64,000 nucleotides of DNA from Streptomyces sp. ISL-43 (lineage in GTDB: Bacteria > Actinomycetota > Actinomycetes > Streptomycetales > Streptomycetaceae): the NCBI RefSeq assembly GCF_018614195.1, contig NZ_JAGGOT010000022.1, forward strand, positions 141,051 through 205,050, written 5' to 3'. The notes beneath the pieces are model-generated. The model was not told the origin of the DNA and searched no databases. It saw only the letters and a list, made by a program, of their open reading frames with translations. Numbering within the stretch: position 1 is the stretch's first letter; each line of letters opens with the position of its first letter. Below are positions 1 to 8,981 of this stretch, piece after piece. Made by a program: the position numbers and the translations under genes.

Positions 1-783
1 GCGTTCGTCGGCGTCGTCGGTGGCGAGGCCCCGCAGGGCGCCCACGGTGACCTGGAGGTCTTCGGCGAGTTCGGTCAGCACGTCGGCGACCGCGGTGGCG
101 TTGGACTCCAGGATGTCGCTCCACAGCCGGGGGTCTCCCCCGGCGATCCGGGTCACGTCGCGCAGCCCCTGGCCGGCGAGGCGGCAGGCGTCCTCCTGGA
201 CGTGCTGCAGGCGGGCGGCCATCAGCGAGGCGACGACGTGCGGGGTGTGCGAGACGCGGGCCACGGCCCGGTCGTGCGCGTCGCTGTCCATCACGACGGG
301 CACGGCTCCGCAGAGGGAGACCATCATCAGTGCCATGTTGAGCGCTTCGCGGCCGGTATCGGCCGTGGGGGTCAGGACCCAGGAGCGGCCCTCGAAGAGG
401 GTGGCGCAGGCGGCGAGCGGGCCGGAGCGCTCCCGGCCGGCCATGGGGTGTCCGCCGATGAAGGTGGCGGGGTCGGCGCCGGCGGCGATGACGCCGATCT
501 CCGGTTCGGTCTTGACGCTGGCGACGTCGGTGTACGAGCGGGCGAGGCCCAGCTTCTGCTGGGCGGCGAGCACCGCTCCGACGTGGGCCGGCGGGACGGC
601 CAGGATGGCCAGGTCGACGGTGTTCTTCGGGGGGCCGACGGTGCCGGCGCCGAGCGAGGCGGCGGTGCGGGCGGCCGAATCGTTCTCGTCGATGAGGTGG
701 ACGGCGACCCCGCGCCCGGACAGGGCGAGCGCGATGGAGGTTCCGATGAGTCCCGTTCCCACCACCGCGGCGGAGCGGATCAT
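1..783 (-). CDS. tyrA: prephenate dehydrogenase, C-terminus cut by window edge
   Basis: NAD(P)-dependent prephenate dehydrogenase, converting prephenate to 4-hydroxyphenylpyruvate for tyrosine. The 261 visible residues open with a Rossmann motif (VGTGLIGTSIA, about residues 8-18) and contain the substrate-pocket stretch VSHTPHVVAS with the family's catalytic histidine. Family members are usually 290-370 residues, so the C-terminal dimerisation part lies outside the window. The ATG overlaps the stop of the chorismate mutase gene as ATGA, so the two are translationally coupled. With the DAHP synthase just upstream it forms a dedicated tyrosine-precursor supply operon, as often found beside clusters that consume tyrosine or hydroxyphenylpyruvate. 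Confidence 0.93.
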   Translation of the reverse strand, partial: MIRSAAVVGTGLIGTSIALALSGRGVAVHLIDENDSAARTAASLGAGTVGPPKNTVDLAILAVPPAHVGAVLAAQQKLGLARSYTDVASVKTEPEIGVIAAGADPATFIGGHPMAGRERSGPLAACATLFEGRSWVLTPTADTGREALNMALMMVSLCGAVPVVMDSDAHDRAVARVSHTPHVVASLMAARLQHVQEDACRLAGQGLRDVTRIAGGDPRLWSDILESNATAVADVLTELAEDLQVTVGALRGLATDDADER

Positions 784-1157
784 CTCGGCTCCCCGGCCAC
801 GGCGAGGTCTCTGCGCAGGGCTGCCGCGCCGCCCAGGTAGATGTGCTTGATCTCGGGCTTGGACAGGTCCGTCTCGGCGTACGCGAGGATCCGGACGACG
901 CGGGGCAGGGACCCGGCGATGTCCAGTTCCTGCGCACACATCAGCGGCACGTCGGTGACGCCCAGTTCGCGGGCGGCCACCGCCGGGAACTCGCTGACCA
1001 GGTCCGGGGTCGCCGTGAAGAGCACGCTGACCAGGTCGTCCTGGTCGAGTCCGTTGGCCGCGAGCATCTCCTGGAACAGCGTCCGGACCCCGTCCAGCAG
1101 GTGGACCCGCTCGTCGACTTCCAGCTGGATGGCACCGCGCAGGGCACGCACGGACAT
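780..1157 (-). CDS. aroH: monofunctional chorismate mutase, AroH class
   Basis: A 125-residue trimeric-type (Bacillus subtilis AroH class) chorismate mutase, converting chorismate to prephenate. The start has the family pattern VRALRGAIQ, placing an arginine at position 7 as in the B. subtilis enzyme. Further on are CAQELDI (active-site glutamate region), PRVVRILAY (second arginine) and KHIYLGGAAALRRDL (tyrosine). An AAGGGAGAAG ribosome-binding site precedes the ATG. The gene starts 47 nt after the DAHP synthase stop and overlaps tyrA by 4 nt. This class is rarer in Streptomyces than the AroQ type, which supports a specialised secondary-metabolic role. Confidence 0.92.
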   Translation of the reverse strand: MSVRALRGAIQLEVDERVHLLDGVRTLFQEMLAANGLDQDDLVSVLFTATPDLVSEFPAVAARELGVTDVPLMCAQELDIAGSLPRVVRILAYAETDLSKPEIKHIYLGGAAALRRDLAVAGEPR

Positions 1158-1204
1158 GGTCTTCTCCCTTTGCTGAGGACGGTACGTCGATCGGTCGCGC
1201 GGGA

Positions 1205-2596
1205 TCAGGCGGCGGCGGGTACGGCTTCGCGGCGTGCCGCGCCCGTGGCCTCGCGGTCCCGGTACAGCTCGGCGACCTGGAAGGCCAGGTCGAGCGACTG
1301 CTTGCGGTTCAGGCGCGGGTCGCACGAGGACTCGTAGCGCTGCCCGAGGTCGGTGAGGCGGACCTCGGCGCCGCCGCCGACGCACTCGGTGACGTCGTCG
1401 CCGGTCAGCTCGATGTGGATGCCGCCGGGGTGGGTGCCGAGTGCGCGGTGGACCTCGAAGAAGCCGGTGACCTCGTCGAGCACGTCGTCGAAGTGGCGGG
1501 TCTTGTGGCCGCTGGGCGCCTCGAAGGTGTTGCCGTGCATCGGGTCGCAGATCCACGCGGGGCGCGCGCCCTCGGCGGTGACCTTGGCGACGAGCTCGGG
1601 CAGGATCTCGCGGATGTTGCGGGCGCCCATGCGCGTGATGAAGGTGAGGCGGCCGGGCTCGCGGTGGGGGTCGAGCTTGTCGATGAGGGCGAGCGCCTCG
1701 TCGGCGGAAGTGGTGGGGCCGAGCTTGACGCCGATGGGGTTCTGCACCTTGGAGGCGAACTCGACGTGGGCGCCGTCCAGTTGACGGGTGCGCTCGCCGA
1801 TCCAGATCATGTGGCCGGAGACGTCGTACAGCTCGCCGGTGCGGGCGTCGGTGCGGGTGAGCGCGGCCTCGTAGTCCAGGAGCAGCGCCTCGTGGCTGGC
1901 GAAGATCTCGGAGGAGTGGACCGCGGCCGGGTCGGCGCCGCAGGCGGCGAGGAAGGTGAGTGCGTCGTCGATGTCGCCGGCGAGGCGCTCGTAGCGCTCT
2001 CCGACCGGGGAGGCGGCGACGAAGTCGCGGTTCCACTCGTGGACCTGGCGCAGGTCGGCGTAACCGCCGGTGGTGAAGGCCCGGACGAGGTTCAAGGTGG
2101 CGGCGGAGGAGTGGTACATCCGCTTGAGCCGCTCGGGGTCGGGGGTGCGGGACTCGGCGGTGAAGGCGAGGCCGTTGACCGAGTCGCCCCGGTAGACGGG
2201 CAGTTCGACACCGTCGCGGATCTCGGTGGGCTTGGAGCGGGGCTTGGAGTACTGCCCGGCGATCCGGCCGATCTTCACCACGGGCACGGAGCTCGCGTAG
2301 GTGAGGACGGCGGCCATCTGGAGCAGGGTGCGGACCTTGTCGCGGACCTGGTCGGAGCTGACGGCGTCGAAGGTCTCGGCGCAGTCGCCGCCCTGGAGGA
2401 CGAAGGCCTCGCCCCGGGCGACGTCCGCGAGCCGGTCGCGCAGCCGGTCGCACTCCCCGGCGAAGACCAGGGGCGGGTAGGAGGCGAGGTCGTCGAGGGC
2501 GGAGCGCAGGGCGACCGGGTCGGGGTAGGCCGGCTGCTGGGCGGCGGGCAGCAGCCGCCAGGAGTCGACGGCAGGAGCGTGCGTGGCGAGGGTCAT
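1205..2596 (-). CDS. class II 3-deoxy-D-arabino-heptulosonate 7-phosphate synthase
   Basis: First enzyme of the shikimate pathway, condensing phosphoenolpyruvate and erythrose 4-phosphate. At 463 residues it matches the class II (plant/mycobacterial) size. Diagnostic segments are GGDCAETF with the metal-ligand cysteine, CDPMHGNTFEA with the metal-ligand histidine, and HIELTGDDVTECVGG near the C-terminus. It leads an operon with chorismate mutase and prephenate dehydrogenase, so it is probably a pathway-dedicated copy free of the host's normal feedback control; that last point is inference. The 75-bp gap upstream to the hairpin at 2672-2715 must hold its promoter. Confidence 0.95.
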   Translation of the reverse strand: MTLATHAPAVDSWRLLPAAQQPAYPDPVALRSALDDLASYPPLVFAGECDRLRDRLADVARGEAFVLQGGDCAETFDAVSSDQVRDKVRTLLQMAAVLTYASSVPVVKIGRIAGQYSKPRSKPTEIRDGVELPVYRGDSVNGLAFTAESRTPDPERLKRMYHSSAATLNLVRAFTTGGYADLRQVHEWNRDFVAASPVGERYERLAGDIDDALTFLAACGADPAAVHSSEIFASHEALLLDYEAALTRTDARTGELYDVSGHMIWIGERTRQLDGAHVEFASKVQNPIGVKLGPTTSADEALALIDKLDPHREPGRLTFITRMGARNIREILPELVAKVTAEGARPAWICDPMHGNTFEAPSGHKTRHFDDVLDEVTGFFEVHRALGTHPGGIHIELTGDDVTECVGGGAEVRLTDLGQRYESSCDPRLNRKQSLDLAFQVAELYRDREATGAARREAVPAAA

Positions 2597-2671
2597 GGTG
2601 GCTGTGCCTCGATCGGTTTCGGTGGAAAGGGAAGAGGGTGGGCCTGTCGCCGCCCGGGTGGTGGCCCGGGG

Positions 2672-2715
2672 TGCCGGGGGACCGCACGGCGTTTGGGCCG
2701 TACGGTCCCCCGGCA
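2672..2715 (-). terminator. terminator after the MFS gene
   Basis: Inverted repeat with 19-bp arms (2672-2690 and 2697-2715), one mismatch and a 6-nt loop. It lies 37 bp past the MFS stop and just ahead of the DAHP synthase gene, separating two same-strand operons. Confidence 0.8.
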
Positions 2716-2751
2716 GGCAATCCGTTTGCTCGAGCCTGTCTCGCCGGAGGC

Positions 2752-4008
2752 TTAGACCGGCTCGCGCACCTCGGCGGCCACGGGCGCCTGGACCTCGGTC
2801 TCCTGGCCGGCGGCCTGGTGACCCTTGGTGAGGCTGAAGAAGATGAGCCCGCCGACGCCGAGTACGGCGATGACGATGCCCATCGGGACGGCGCTGTCCT
2901 CGCCGGCGAGGCCGACGAGCGGGACGACGGCCGCGCCGATCAGGTGCTGGGACAGGCCCAGCAGGGCGGCGGCCGAGCCGGCCACGTCACCGTGGTCCTG
3001 CAGGGCCAGCGCGAAGGAGTTCGGCAGGACGAGCCCGACGCTGGAGACGACCAGGAAGAGCGCGACGAGCATCGGGGCCAGACCGGCGTCGGTGATGACG
3101 ACGGCGAGCAGCGCGAGGCCGCCGACCGCGGAGACGGTCAGACCGGTCGCGAGCAGGGCGCGCGGGCCGGTCTTGTGCACGATGCGGCCGCTGACCTGCG
3201 CGGCGATGACCAGGCCGAGGGCGTTGACCGCGAAGACGGCGCTGAAGCCCTGCGGGGACATCCCGTGGATGGACTGGAGCACGAAGGTCGAGCCGGAGAT
3301 GTAGGCGAACATCGCGGCGAAGGCGAAGCCGCAGGCCAGGTTGTAGCCGACGAACACCCGGTCGGTGAGCAGCCGGCGGAAGATCGGGCCGGTGGCCTTG
3401 AGGCCGCCGCGCACGCGCCGTTCGGCGGGGTGCGTCTCCGGCAGGGCTCCCGCGACGCCGAAGAGCATCACGGCGCCGACGATGGCGAGGGCGATGAAGA
3501 TGCCCTTCCACGAGGTGAGCAGCATCAGCTGGCCGCCGAGGACGGGGGCCAGGATCGGCGCGATGCCGGTGATGAGCATCAGCATGGCGAAGAACCGGGC
3601 CGCGGCGGGCCCGGTGTGCCGGTCGCGCACGACGGCGGAGGCGATGACGATGCCGGTGGCACCGCCGAGGCCCTGGAGCGCGCGCAGCCCGATGAGGGTC
3701 CAGATGTTCGGGGCGAAGGCGCAGAGCAGCGCGGTGACCGCGAACAGCGCGAGACCGGCGATGAGCGGGCGGCGTCGGCCGAGCGCGTCACTGACCGGGC
3801 CGGCGATGAGCTGGCCGATGCCGAGACCCAGCAGGCAGGCCGTGAGGCTGAGCTGGGCCGCGGAGGCGCTGGTCGACAGGTCTTCGGCGATCTGCGGAAG
3901 ACCCGGCAGGTAGGCGTCGTTGGACAGCGGTCCGAGAGCGGTGAGCGCACCGAGGATGATGGCGAAGCGGGCGAGCCCGGCGCCCTTCGGTGTGGCGGGT
4001 GAAGTCAT
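2752..4008 (-). CDS. MFS multidrug-type transporter, Bcr/CflA family
   Basis: A 418-residue major facilitator with about 12 hydrophobic helices, likely an H+-driven drug exporter. Early features are the acidic periplasmic LSNDAYLPGLPQIAEDL stretch typical of Bcr/CflA and DHA1 exporters and the loop-2/3 motif GPVSDALGRRRPLI. Length and topology are normal. It is the last gene of the run that starts at hpaB, 27 nt after the NAD(P)-binding gene, and is followed by a strong terminator. It is the natural candidate for exporting the cluster's product or providing self-resistance. Confidence 0.9.
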   Translation of the reverse strand: MTSPATPKGAGLARFAIILGALTALGPLSNDAYLPGLPQIAEDLSTSASAAQLSLTACLLGLGIGQLIAGPVSDALGRRRPLIAGLALFAVTALLCAFAPNIWTLIGLRALQGLGGATGIVIASAVVRDRHTGPAAARFFAMLMLITGIAPILAPVLGGQLMLLTSWKGIFIALAIVGAVMLFGVAGALPETHPAERRVRGGLKATGPIFRRLLTDRVFVGYNLACGFAFAAMFAYISGSTFVLQSIHGMSPQGFSAVFAVNALGLVIAAQVSGRIVHKTGPRALLATGLTVSAVGGLALLAVVITDAGLAPMLVALFLVVSSVGLVLPNSFALALQDHGDVAGSAAALLGLSQHLIGAAVVPLVGLAGEDSAVPMGIVIAVLGVGGLIFFSLTKGHQAAGQETEVQAPVAAEVREPV

Positions 4009-4035
4009 GGTCGGATCCCCTCCGGGGAACGCGGA

Positions 4036-4686
4036 TCAGTAGGCGACGGTGATGCGGGACTGGATCGCGTCGCCGCGCTCCAGTACGTCCGCGAAGGCGA
4101 CCGCGTAGTCCGCGATGCTGATGCGGCTCTGGCCTTCGGCGTCCACCACGAGCTGGTCACCGCCGACCCGGTAGGTGCCGGTGCGCTCGCCGGGCTCGAT
4201 CTGGGCGGCCGGGGAGATGAACGTCCAGTCCAGGGCGGCGTCGGCCTTGCGGTACAGACCCAGGGCCTCGCTTTGGGCGAGCGCGTTCTGCTTCCAGACG
4301 GCCGGGAAGTTCGGGTTGTCGATGACCTTGACGCCCGGGGACACCTCGAGGCTGCCGGCGCCGCCGAGGACCACGACGCGGCGTACGCCGCTGCGGGTCA
4401 GGCCCTCGATGAGCGCGTTGGCCGCACCGACGATGATCTTGTGGTCGTCGTCGACGCCGAGCTTGGGACCGACGGCCGAGGCCACCGCGTCGTAGCCCCG
4501 CGCGGACAGTTCGGCCACGGTGTCGGCGCTGGTGGCGTCGCCGGCGACGACGTTCAGGCCCTCGTGGCTGTTGCCCGCGATCTCGCCGGTGCGGGTGACG
4601 CCGGTGACCGAGTGCCCACGGGAGAGCAGCTCACCGGCGATGGCGCTGCCGATGTGTCCGCTCGCTCCGAAAAGCAGGATGTTCAT
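4036..4686 (-). CDS. NAD(P)H-binding NmrA/YwnB-like reductase
   Basis: A 216-residue atypical short-chain dehydrogenase. The N-terminus ILLFGASGHIGSAIA is the GxxGxxG dinucleotide-binding motif, and no canonical YxxxK pair is obvious. RRVVVLGGAGSLEV and DWTFISPAAQIEPGERTG are typical of the NAD(P)-binding_10 family. It sits between the class II aldolase and the exporter on the same strand with short gaps, so it is likely co-transcribed and may act as a pathway reductase. The substrate cannot be told from sequence. Confidence 0.85.
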   Translation of the reverse strand: MNILLFGASGHIGSAIAGELLSRGHSVTGVTRTGEIAGNSHEGLNVVAGDATSADTVAELSARGYDAVASAVGPKLGVDDDHKIIVGAANALIEGLTRSGVRRVVVLGGAGSLEVSPGVKVIDNPNFPAVWKQNALAQSEALGLYRKADAALDWTFISPAAQIEPGERTGTYRVGGDQLVVDAEGQSRISIADYAVAFADVLERGDAIQSRITVAY

Positions 4687-4748
4687 GGTGTGCCTCTTCT
4701 TCTTGGGTGTATCTCGCGGGGTGTTGTCGGGCTGGGGACGTCCGCGGG

Positions 4749-5561
4749 CTAGTCCTCTTCCAGGAAGTCGGGCTGCTCGCGGATGATCTCGTCCCAGAGC
4801 AGCTGGAAGCTGAACCAGCCCAGCTGCTCGTTGCCGAAGCCGTCCCCCGCGGCCACGGCCTGCTCATGGGTGAAGCTCTTGGGCGTGCCCGCCGCCCGGG
4901 CGAGCAGCTGCACCTGGGCGCAGCTGTCGTAGGTGAAGAACCAGTGCACGGCCTCGTCGAGCGATCCGCCGACGGTTATGAGGCCGTGGTGGCGCAGCAG
5001 GATCGCGCGGTTGTCGCCGAGCTTCTCCGCGATGTCGCGGCCGAGTTCGGCGGAGACCGAGGGGCCCTCGTACTCTTCGTAGAGGACCTGGCGGTTGTAG
5101 AAGGCGGCGGACTCCTGGTCGATGGGGTCGAGCAGGCGGCCCAGGGCGCCCAGCGCGCGGGAGTGCGCGGTGTGGCCGTGGGCGGCCGCCGTGGCACCCG
5201 GCTGCATCTCGTGGATCGCCGAGTGGATGACGAAGGCGCTCGGGTTGACCCGGTGCTTGCCCTCCACGACGTTGCCGGCGGAGTCGACGCAGATCAGGTC
5301 GGCGACGCGGACCAGGTTGAAGGAGACGCCGAAGGGGTTCACCCAGAACCGGTCCTCGTGCTCCGGGTCGCGGACCGAGATGTGGCCCGAGATGCCTTCA
5401 CCGAAGCCGTACTTTCCGAACAGCCGCAGCGCGGCGGCGAGCCGCTGCTTGCGGTGGCGCCGGGTCTCCTCGTGGGTGGCGAAGACCGGCTCGCTGGGAA
5501 TGGGCAGGCCGGTGTGGGTGTCTGCCAGGTAGGCGGGCCGGTCGGTCTCGGTGACGCTCAT
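4749..5561 (-). CDS. class II aldolase/adducin family protein
   Basis: A 270-residue class II aldolase-fold protein (fuculose-phosphate aldolase/adducin head family), acting with a divalent metal on carbonyl substrates. GISGHISVRDP, AAAHGHTAHSRALGAL (metal-binding HxH) and LLRHHGLITVGGSLDEA (second histidine pair) are conserved landmarks. In secondary metabolism such enzymes can be retro-aldolases or decarboxylases; which applies here is unknown. It lies 62 nt before the NmrA-like gene and 81 nt after the FAD/NAD(P) protein in the same operon. Confidence 0.88.
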   Translation of the reverse strand: MSVTETDRPAYLADTHTGLPIPSEPVFATHEETRRHRKQRLAAALRLFGKYGFGEGISGHISVRDPEHEDRFWVNPFGVSFNLVRVADLICVDSAGNVVEGKHRVNPSAFVIHSAIHEMQPGATAAAHGHTAHSRALGALGRLLDPIDQESAAFYNRQVLYEEYEGPSVSAELGRDIAEKLGDNRAILLRHHGLITVGGSLDEAVHWFFTYDSCAQVQLLARAAGTPKSFTHEQAVAAGDGFGNEQLGWFSFQLLWDEIIREQPDFLEED

Positions 5562-5642
5562 GCTCGGGGGTCCTCATCTCCGGATCGTTTTCCGGTAGCG
5601 GTACGGGTACGGGTGCGGGCGGTGGCCAGACCGTGAGCCGGG

Positions 5643-7187
5643 TCAGACCGTGAGCAGGACTTCCTCGGTCTCCTGGCTCGCGGCGGTGACCGTCTCGGCG
5701 TGCTGCAGGATCGCGCCGACGATGTCCTGGCTGCGGTCGACCAGCGAGGGGATGCCGAAGGTGAAGAAGAGCGAGCCGGCGGCGATGTTGCCGAGCCCGT
5801 AGAGGCGCGGGTCGGGTCTGCCGTTGGTCGTCAGCTGGCTGGTCGGCCGGGCTATGTGCAGGCCGCCGTGGGGGTGCCGGCTGGCGACCCGGCTGCGCAT
5901 GAGCGAGGTGACCAGGGGCGCGGCGCTGGTGGGGATGCGCCCCTCGGAGGCGTTCACGGCGCTGACGACGCGATCGGCCGTGAAGTTGTGGCCCTCGGCG
6001 GTGACGACGTCGAAGCCCGCCTCGGGGTTCGGGGTGATGTTCTGCAGACCCGCGACGATGTCCAGCTTGCCCGCCTCGACGAGTTCGAGGAGGACCCCGG
6101 CGCTGCCCGGCGGCATGGGGCAGCACAGGCTCATGATCGTGCGGTAGTGGGCGCGCAGCAGCTGGACCTTGTCCTGCTCGCGCAGCATCGGCCAGACGTC
6201 GGGTCCGGTCTCGGGGACGGCGCGCTGCAGGATCCGCAGGCCCATGTGCGGGGAGTCGACCTCTTCGATCTGCCGGCGCAGCCGGTCGACCGGGTCCTCC
6301 AGGTCGACCCGGATGATCTCCGAGACCACCGCGTCGAGGTCGGCGCCGACATCGCGGAACTCGGCCCGCATGATGGTGGCGATGTCCTCGAGGGTGATCT
6401 CGGGGTGGGTCGTGGCCAGTGCTTCCATCCGGTGCGGGGTGAAGTGCCGCAGCTCGAAGGGGACCGCCTTCTGCCGGACGCCGGGCAGGACGCCCCGGCG
6501 CGACATCAGGCTGATGCGGCCCTGGTGGCCCTGGGCGGCGAGGGACAGGATGATGTCGATGGCGGTCAGGCCACTGCCGATGACGGCGACGTGGTCGTTC
6601 TCGCCGACGTCCGCCAGCTTGTTGACGATCGGGTACGGGTCGCCGACGAAGCCCTCGGTGCCGGCCAGTCCGTAGACGTCCTTGGGGCTGTCGCCGCCGA
6701 CGCACAGGATGGCGTAGTCGAAGGCGCGGGCGCGGCCGTTGCCGGTGCGCAGCAGCACCCGGTTGGCGGCGCGGCTGGCGGAGGTGACGCCCTCGCCGAC
6801 GAGGTCGACCCGCCAGCCCTGGCGGCGCAGTTCGCCGAGCGCGGCGTAGGCCGTCTGCTCCAGGTACTCGCCGTAGACGGTGCGGGGCGCGAAGCGGCTT
6901 CCGGACCACCGGTCGACTCCGGTGCGGACCCCTATGACCTTGTCCCGCGTCTCCAGCCAGTTCTCGAAGTGCTGGAGGTCGCCGGCGCGCACGGACATGT
7001 CGTCGGGTGTCGCATTGACCTTGAGGGTCTCGGTGTCCACCTGGTAGGCGCGGCCGCGCCACAAGTGCGGTGACGGTTCGAAGACCGTGAGGCTGCCTGG
7101 TTCGCTCTGTGTTCGGGACAACGCGTCGATCAAGCAGACTGCAGCCGCGCCTCCTCCGACGATGCCGATCGAGAATCCACGGGACAT
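5643..7187 (-). CDS. FAD/NAD(P)-binding oxidoreductase (NAD_binding_9 type)
   Basis: A 514-residue flavoprotein with an N-terminal FAD motif (IGIVGGGAAAVCLIDAL, about residues 7-23) and an internal NAD(P) motif (HVAVIGSGLTAIDIIL). The C-terminal YGLGNIAAGSLFFTFG closes the FAD fold. The pattern resembles the poorly characterised FAD-NAD(P)-binding proteins related to N-hydroxylating and Baeyer-Villiger monooxygenases. The ATG follows a 171-bp gap that holds a hairpin. Position between the secreted TTHB210-like gene and the aldolase suggests a redox tailoring step; the substrate is unknown. Confidence 0.82.
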   Translation of the reverse strand: MSRGFSIGIVGGGAAAVCLIDALSRTQSEPGSLTVFEPSPHLWRGRAYQVDTETLKVNATPDDMSVRAGDLQHFENWLETRDKVIGVRTGVDRWSGSRFAPRTVYGEYLEQTAYAALGELRRQGWRVDLVGEGVTSASRAANRVLLRTGNGRARAFDYAILCVGGDSPKDVYGLAGTEGFVGDPYPIVNKLADVGENDHVAVIGSGLTAIDIILSLAAQGHQGRISLMSRRGVLPGVRQKAVPFELRHFTPHRMEALATTHPEITLEDIATIMRAEFRDVGADLDAVVSEIIRVDLEDPVDRLRRQIEEVDSPHMGLRILQRAVPETGPDVWPMLREQDKVQLLRAHYRTIMSLCCPMPPGSAGVLLELVEAGKLDIVAGLQNITPNPEAGFDVVTAEGHNFTADRVVSAVNASEGRIPTSAAPLVTSLMRSRVASRHPHGGLHIARPTSQLTTNGRPDPRLYGLGNIAAGSLFFTFGIPSLVDRSQDIVGAILQHAETVTAASQETEEVLLTV

Positions 7188-7302
7188 GTGTCAGTCACCT
7201 ATCAATTCGTGGAAGGCGCGGGGTCGTCGTGCGTCGGCCTTGCTGTCCGCGATCACGGGGCCCTTCCTCGCCTACTCCGGGGATTCAGTGGAGGCCGCCG
7301 GC

Positions 7303-7324
7303 CACCCCCGGTGCGGCGGGGGTG
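7303..7324 (-). terminator. hairpin between two genes of the hpaB operon
   Basis: Perfect 7-bp arms (CACCCCC / GGGGGTG) with an 8-nt loop in the gap between the TTHB210-like and FAD/NAD(P) genes. It could attenuate transcription of the distal genes or protect the upstream mRNA end. Confidence 0.4.
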
Positions 7325-7358
7325 AAGCCGGTCAGCCGATGGGATTCGCGCGCCCGAC

Positions 7359-8402
7359 TCAGGCGGCGGAGTTCTTGAAGTTCTTCATCGAGACGGTGTA
7401 GTCACCGCGGTTGGCGCGGTAGTCGATGCAGTACTCCTGCGGGTACCAGCCACCGATCTGCCACTGCTGCGGCTGCTTGATCGGCCAGCAGCGGCTCGGG
7501 TTGACCCCGGCCTCGATGCCCTCGAACCAGGCCTTCGTGATCATCGGCTCGAGGAAGCTGATCTTGGCGTCGTAGGCGCCGTAGATGAAGGTCTGGGTGA
7601 AGGCGGTGGAGCCCCACTCGGGCGAGAACGGGTCGATCAGGTGGTTGCCCATGGCCGCCTCGGCCACGCCGTTGTCCTTGTAGTCCTGCGGCATGAACTG
7701 CGGGGCGAGCGGCTTGGTGGCCGTCGCGTAGTCGTCGCAGTCGATGGCCAGACCGCACGGACCGCTGCGGATGGCGTCGCGCTCCGCCTTCGACTGCGTG
7801 TAGAAGTGGAAGTCGAAGTGCGGGTGGTCGTAGATGTGCTCGGGGCCGTGACCCATCGGGTTGAAGTTCACCAGGGCCCACTTGAGCGGCATGCCGGGCA
7901 GCGACGTCAGCTGCGAGGGCAGGTCCAGCGGACGCTCGTGGCCGCCGACGCACTCGGTGTGCTCGTTGACCGTGCCGTCACCGTTCATGTCGTAGCAGTG
8001 GTGGCCGTCCGTCATGGTGGTCGGCAGGCCGGTCAGCATGGACTTGGGGAAGACGATGCCGACGGTCTGCGGCTTGTTGCCCGCGACCTGCGCGTAGGTG
8101 CGCACCGTGCCGTTGCCGAGCGCGCTCGGGGTGCCGTACGAGGCGCACGGGCCACGGTAGGAGGGCGTCTCTTGGAGCAGGACCTCGGCCGCCCACTGCG
8201 CGACCTTGACGTTGCGCTCGCGGGTCGGGGCGTCCGCGGTCACCAGACAGATGCTCACGGAGCCCGTCGTGGCGGCGGCCGCCTCCGGGCCCGACCCCGA
8301 GGCCTGGGCCGGGATGGTCGGCCAGATCAGCAGGGTCAGACCGGATATCGCCAGCGCCGCTCCGAGGAGCGCCCGCCAGCTCAGGAACTTCTTCGCTCGC
8401 AC
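7359..8402 (-). CDS. secreted TTHB210-like (DUF5602-type) protein
   Basis: A 347-residue exported protein. Residues 8-34 form a hydrophobic signal sequence ending in PAQASG, a likely signal-peptidase site. The mature part holds GPEHIYDHPHFDFHFYTQ, a histidine-rich metal-site-like motif of the TTHB210/DUF5602 family, plus several cysteines that could pair outside the cell. The GTG start is 2 nt beyond the flavin reductase stop, so the genes are coupled. Its function is not known; an extracytoplasmic metal-binding or product-handling role is only a guess. Confidence 0.72.
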   Translation of the reverse strand: MRAKKFLSWRALLGAALAISGLTLLIWPTIPAQASGSGPEAAAATTGSVSICLVTADAPTRERNVKVAQWAAEVLLQETPSYRGPCASYGTPSALGNGTVRTYAQVAGNKPQTVGIVFPKSMLTGLPTTMTDGHHCYDMNGDGTVNEHTECVGGHERPLDLPSQLTSLPGMPLKWALVNFNPMGHGPEHIYDHPHFDFHFYTQSKAERDAIRSGPCGLAIDCDDYATATKPLAPQFMPQDYKDNGVAEAAMGNHLIDPFSPEWGSTAFTQTFIYGAYDAKISFLEPMITKAWFEGIEAGVNPSRCWPIKQPQQWQIGGWYPQEYCIDYRANRGDYTVSMKNFKNSAA

Positions 8403-8403
8403 G

Positions 8404-8901
8404 TCACACCTGTTCCAGTTCGAATCTGTGGAATCCGCCCTGAAGGAAGATCAGGGGGGTCTGGGTCTCACGGGCACCCATGGCGAGGACCTCGCCGATG
8501 ACCATCACGTGGTCACCCGCCACGACGTGGTCGCGCAGGGTGCACTCCATCCAGGCGGCCGCCTCGAACAGGAGCGTCCCGGTGGCCTCGCCCGGGGCGC
8601 CGGGCACCTCGGTCAGCGCCTGGTCGCGCTCGGGCCGCCGGCGCGCGAACGCGCGGGCGGTGGACTCGCCCTCGGCTCCGAGGATCGAGATCCCGACGAC
8701 GCCGGTGCGCATCAGCTCCGCGAAGAACTCCGAGTCGTGACGGAAGCTCAGGGATACCAGCGGCGGTTCCAGTGAGACGGAGGTGAGCGAGTTGACGGTG
8801 ATCGCGTTGTGGGTGCGCACGCCGTCCTTGTCGGTGTACGTACTGACGACGCAGACCCCCGTGGCGAAGGAACGCATCACATCGCGCAGGTCGTGGTTCA
8901 T
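8404..8901 (-). CDS. flavin reductase (HpaC-like) partner of the hydroxylase
   Basis: A 165-residue NAD(P)H:flavin oxidoreductase of the HpaC/FMN-binding split-barrel family. MRSFATGVCVVST, AITVNSLTSVSLEPPLVSLS and VAGDHVMVIGEV are typical. It delivers reduced FAD or FMN to a two-component monooxygenase, here the HpaB-like protein encoded 80 nt upstream on the same strand. Normal length, ATG start. The pairing strongly supports a functional HpaBC-type system. Confidence 0.92.
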   Translation of the reverse strand: MNHDLRDVMRSFATGVCVVSTYTDKDGVRTHNAITVNSLTSVSLEPPLVSLSFRHDSEFFAELMRTGVVGISILGAEGESTARAFARRRPERDQALTEVPGAPGEATGTLLFEAAAWMECTLRDHVVAGDHVMVIGEVLAMGARETQTPLIFLQGGFHRFELEQV

Positions 8902-8981
8902 GGCCGGGCCTCTCTGCTGGGCGCGGACGGGTGCGCGCGGCGCTTTCGCCGCGGGCACCCGTCCGTACGCGCTCTGACGGG

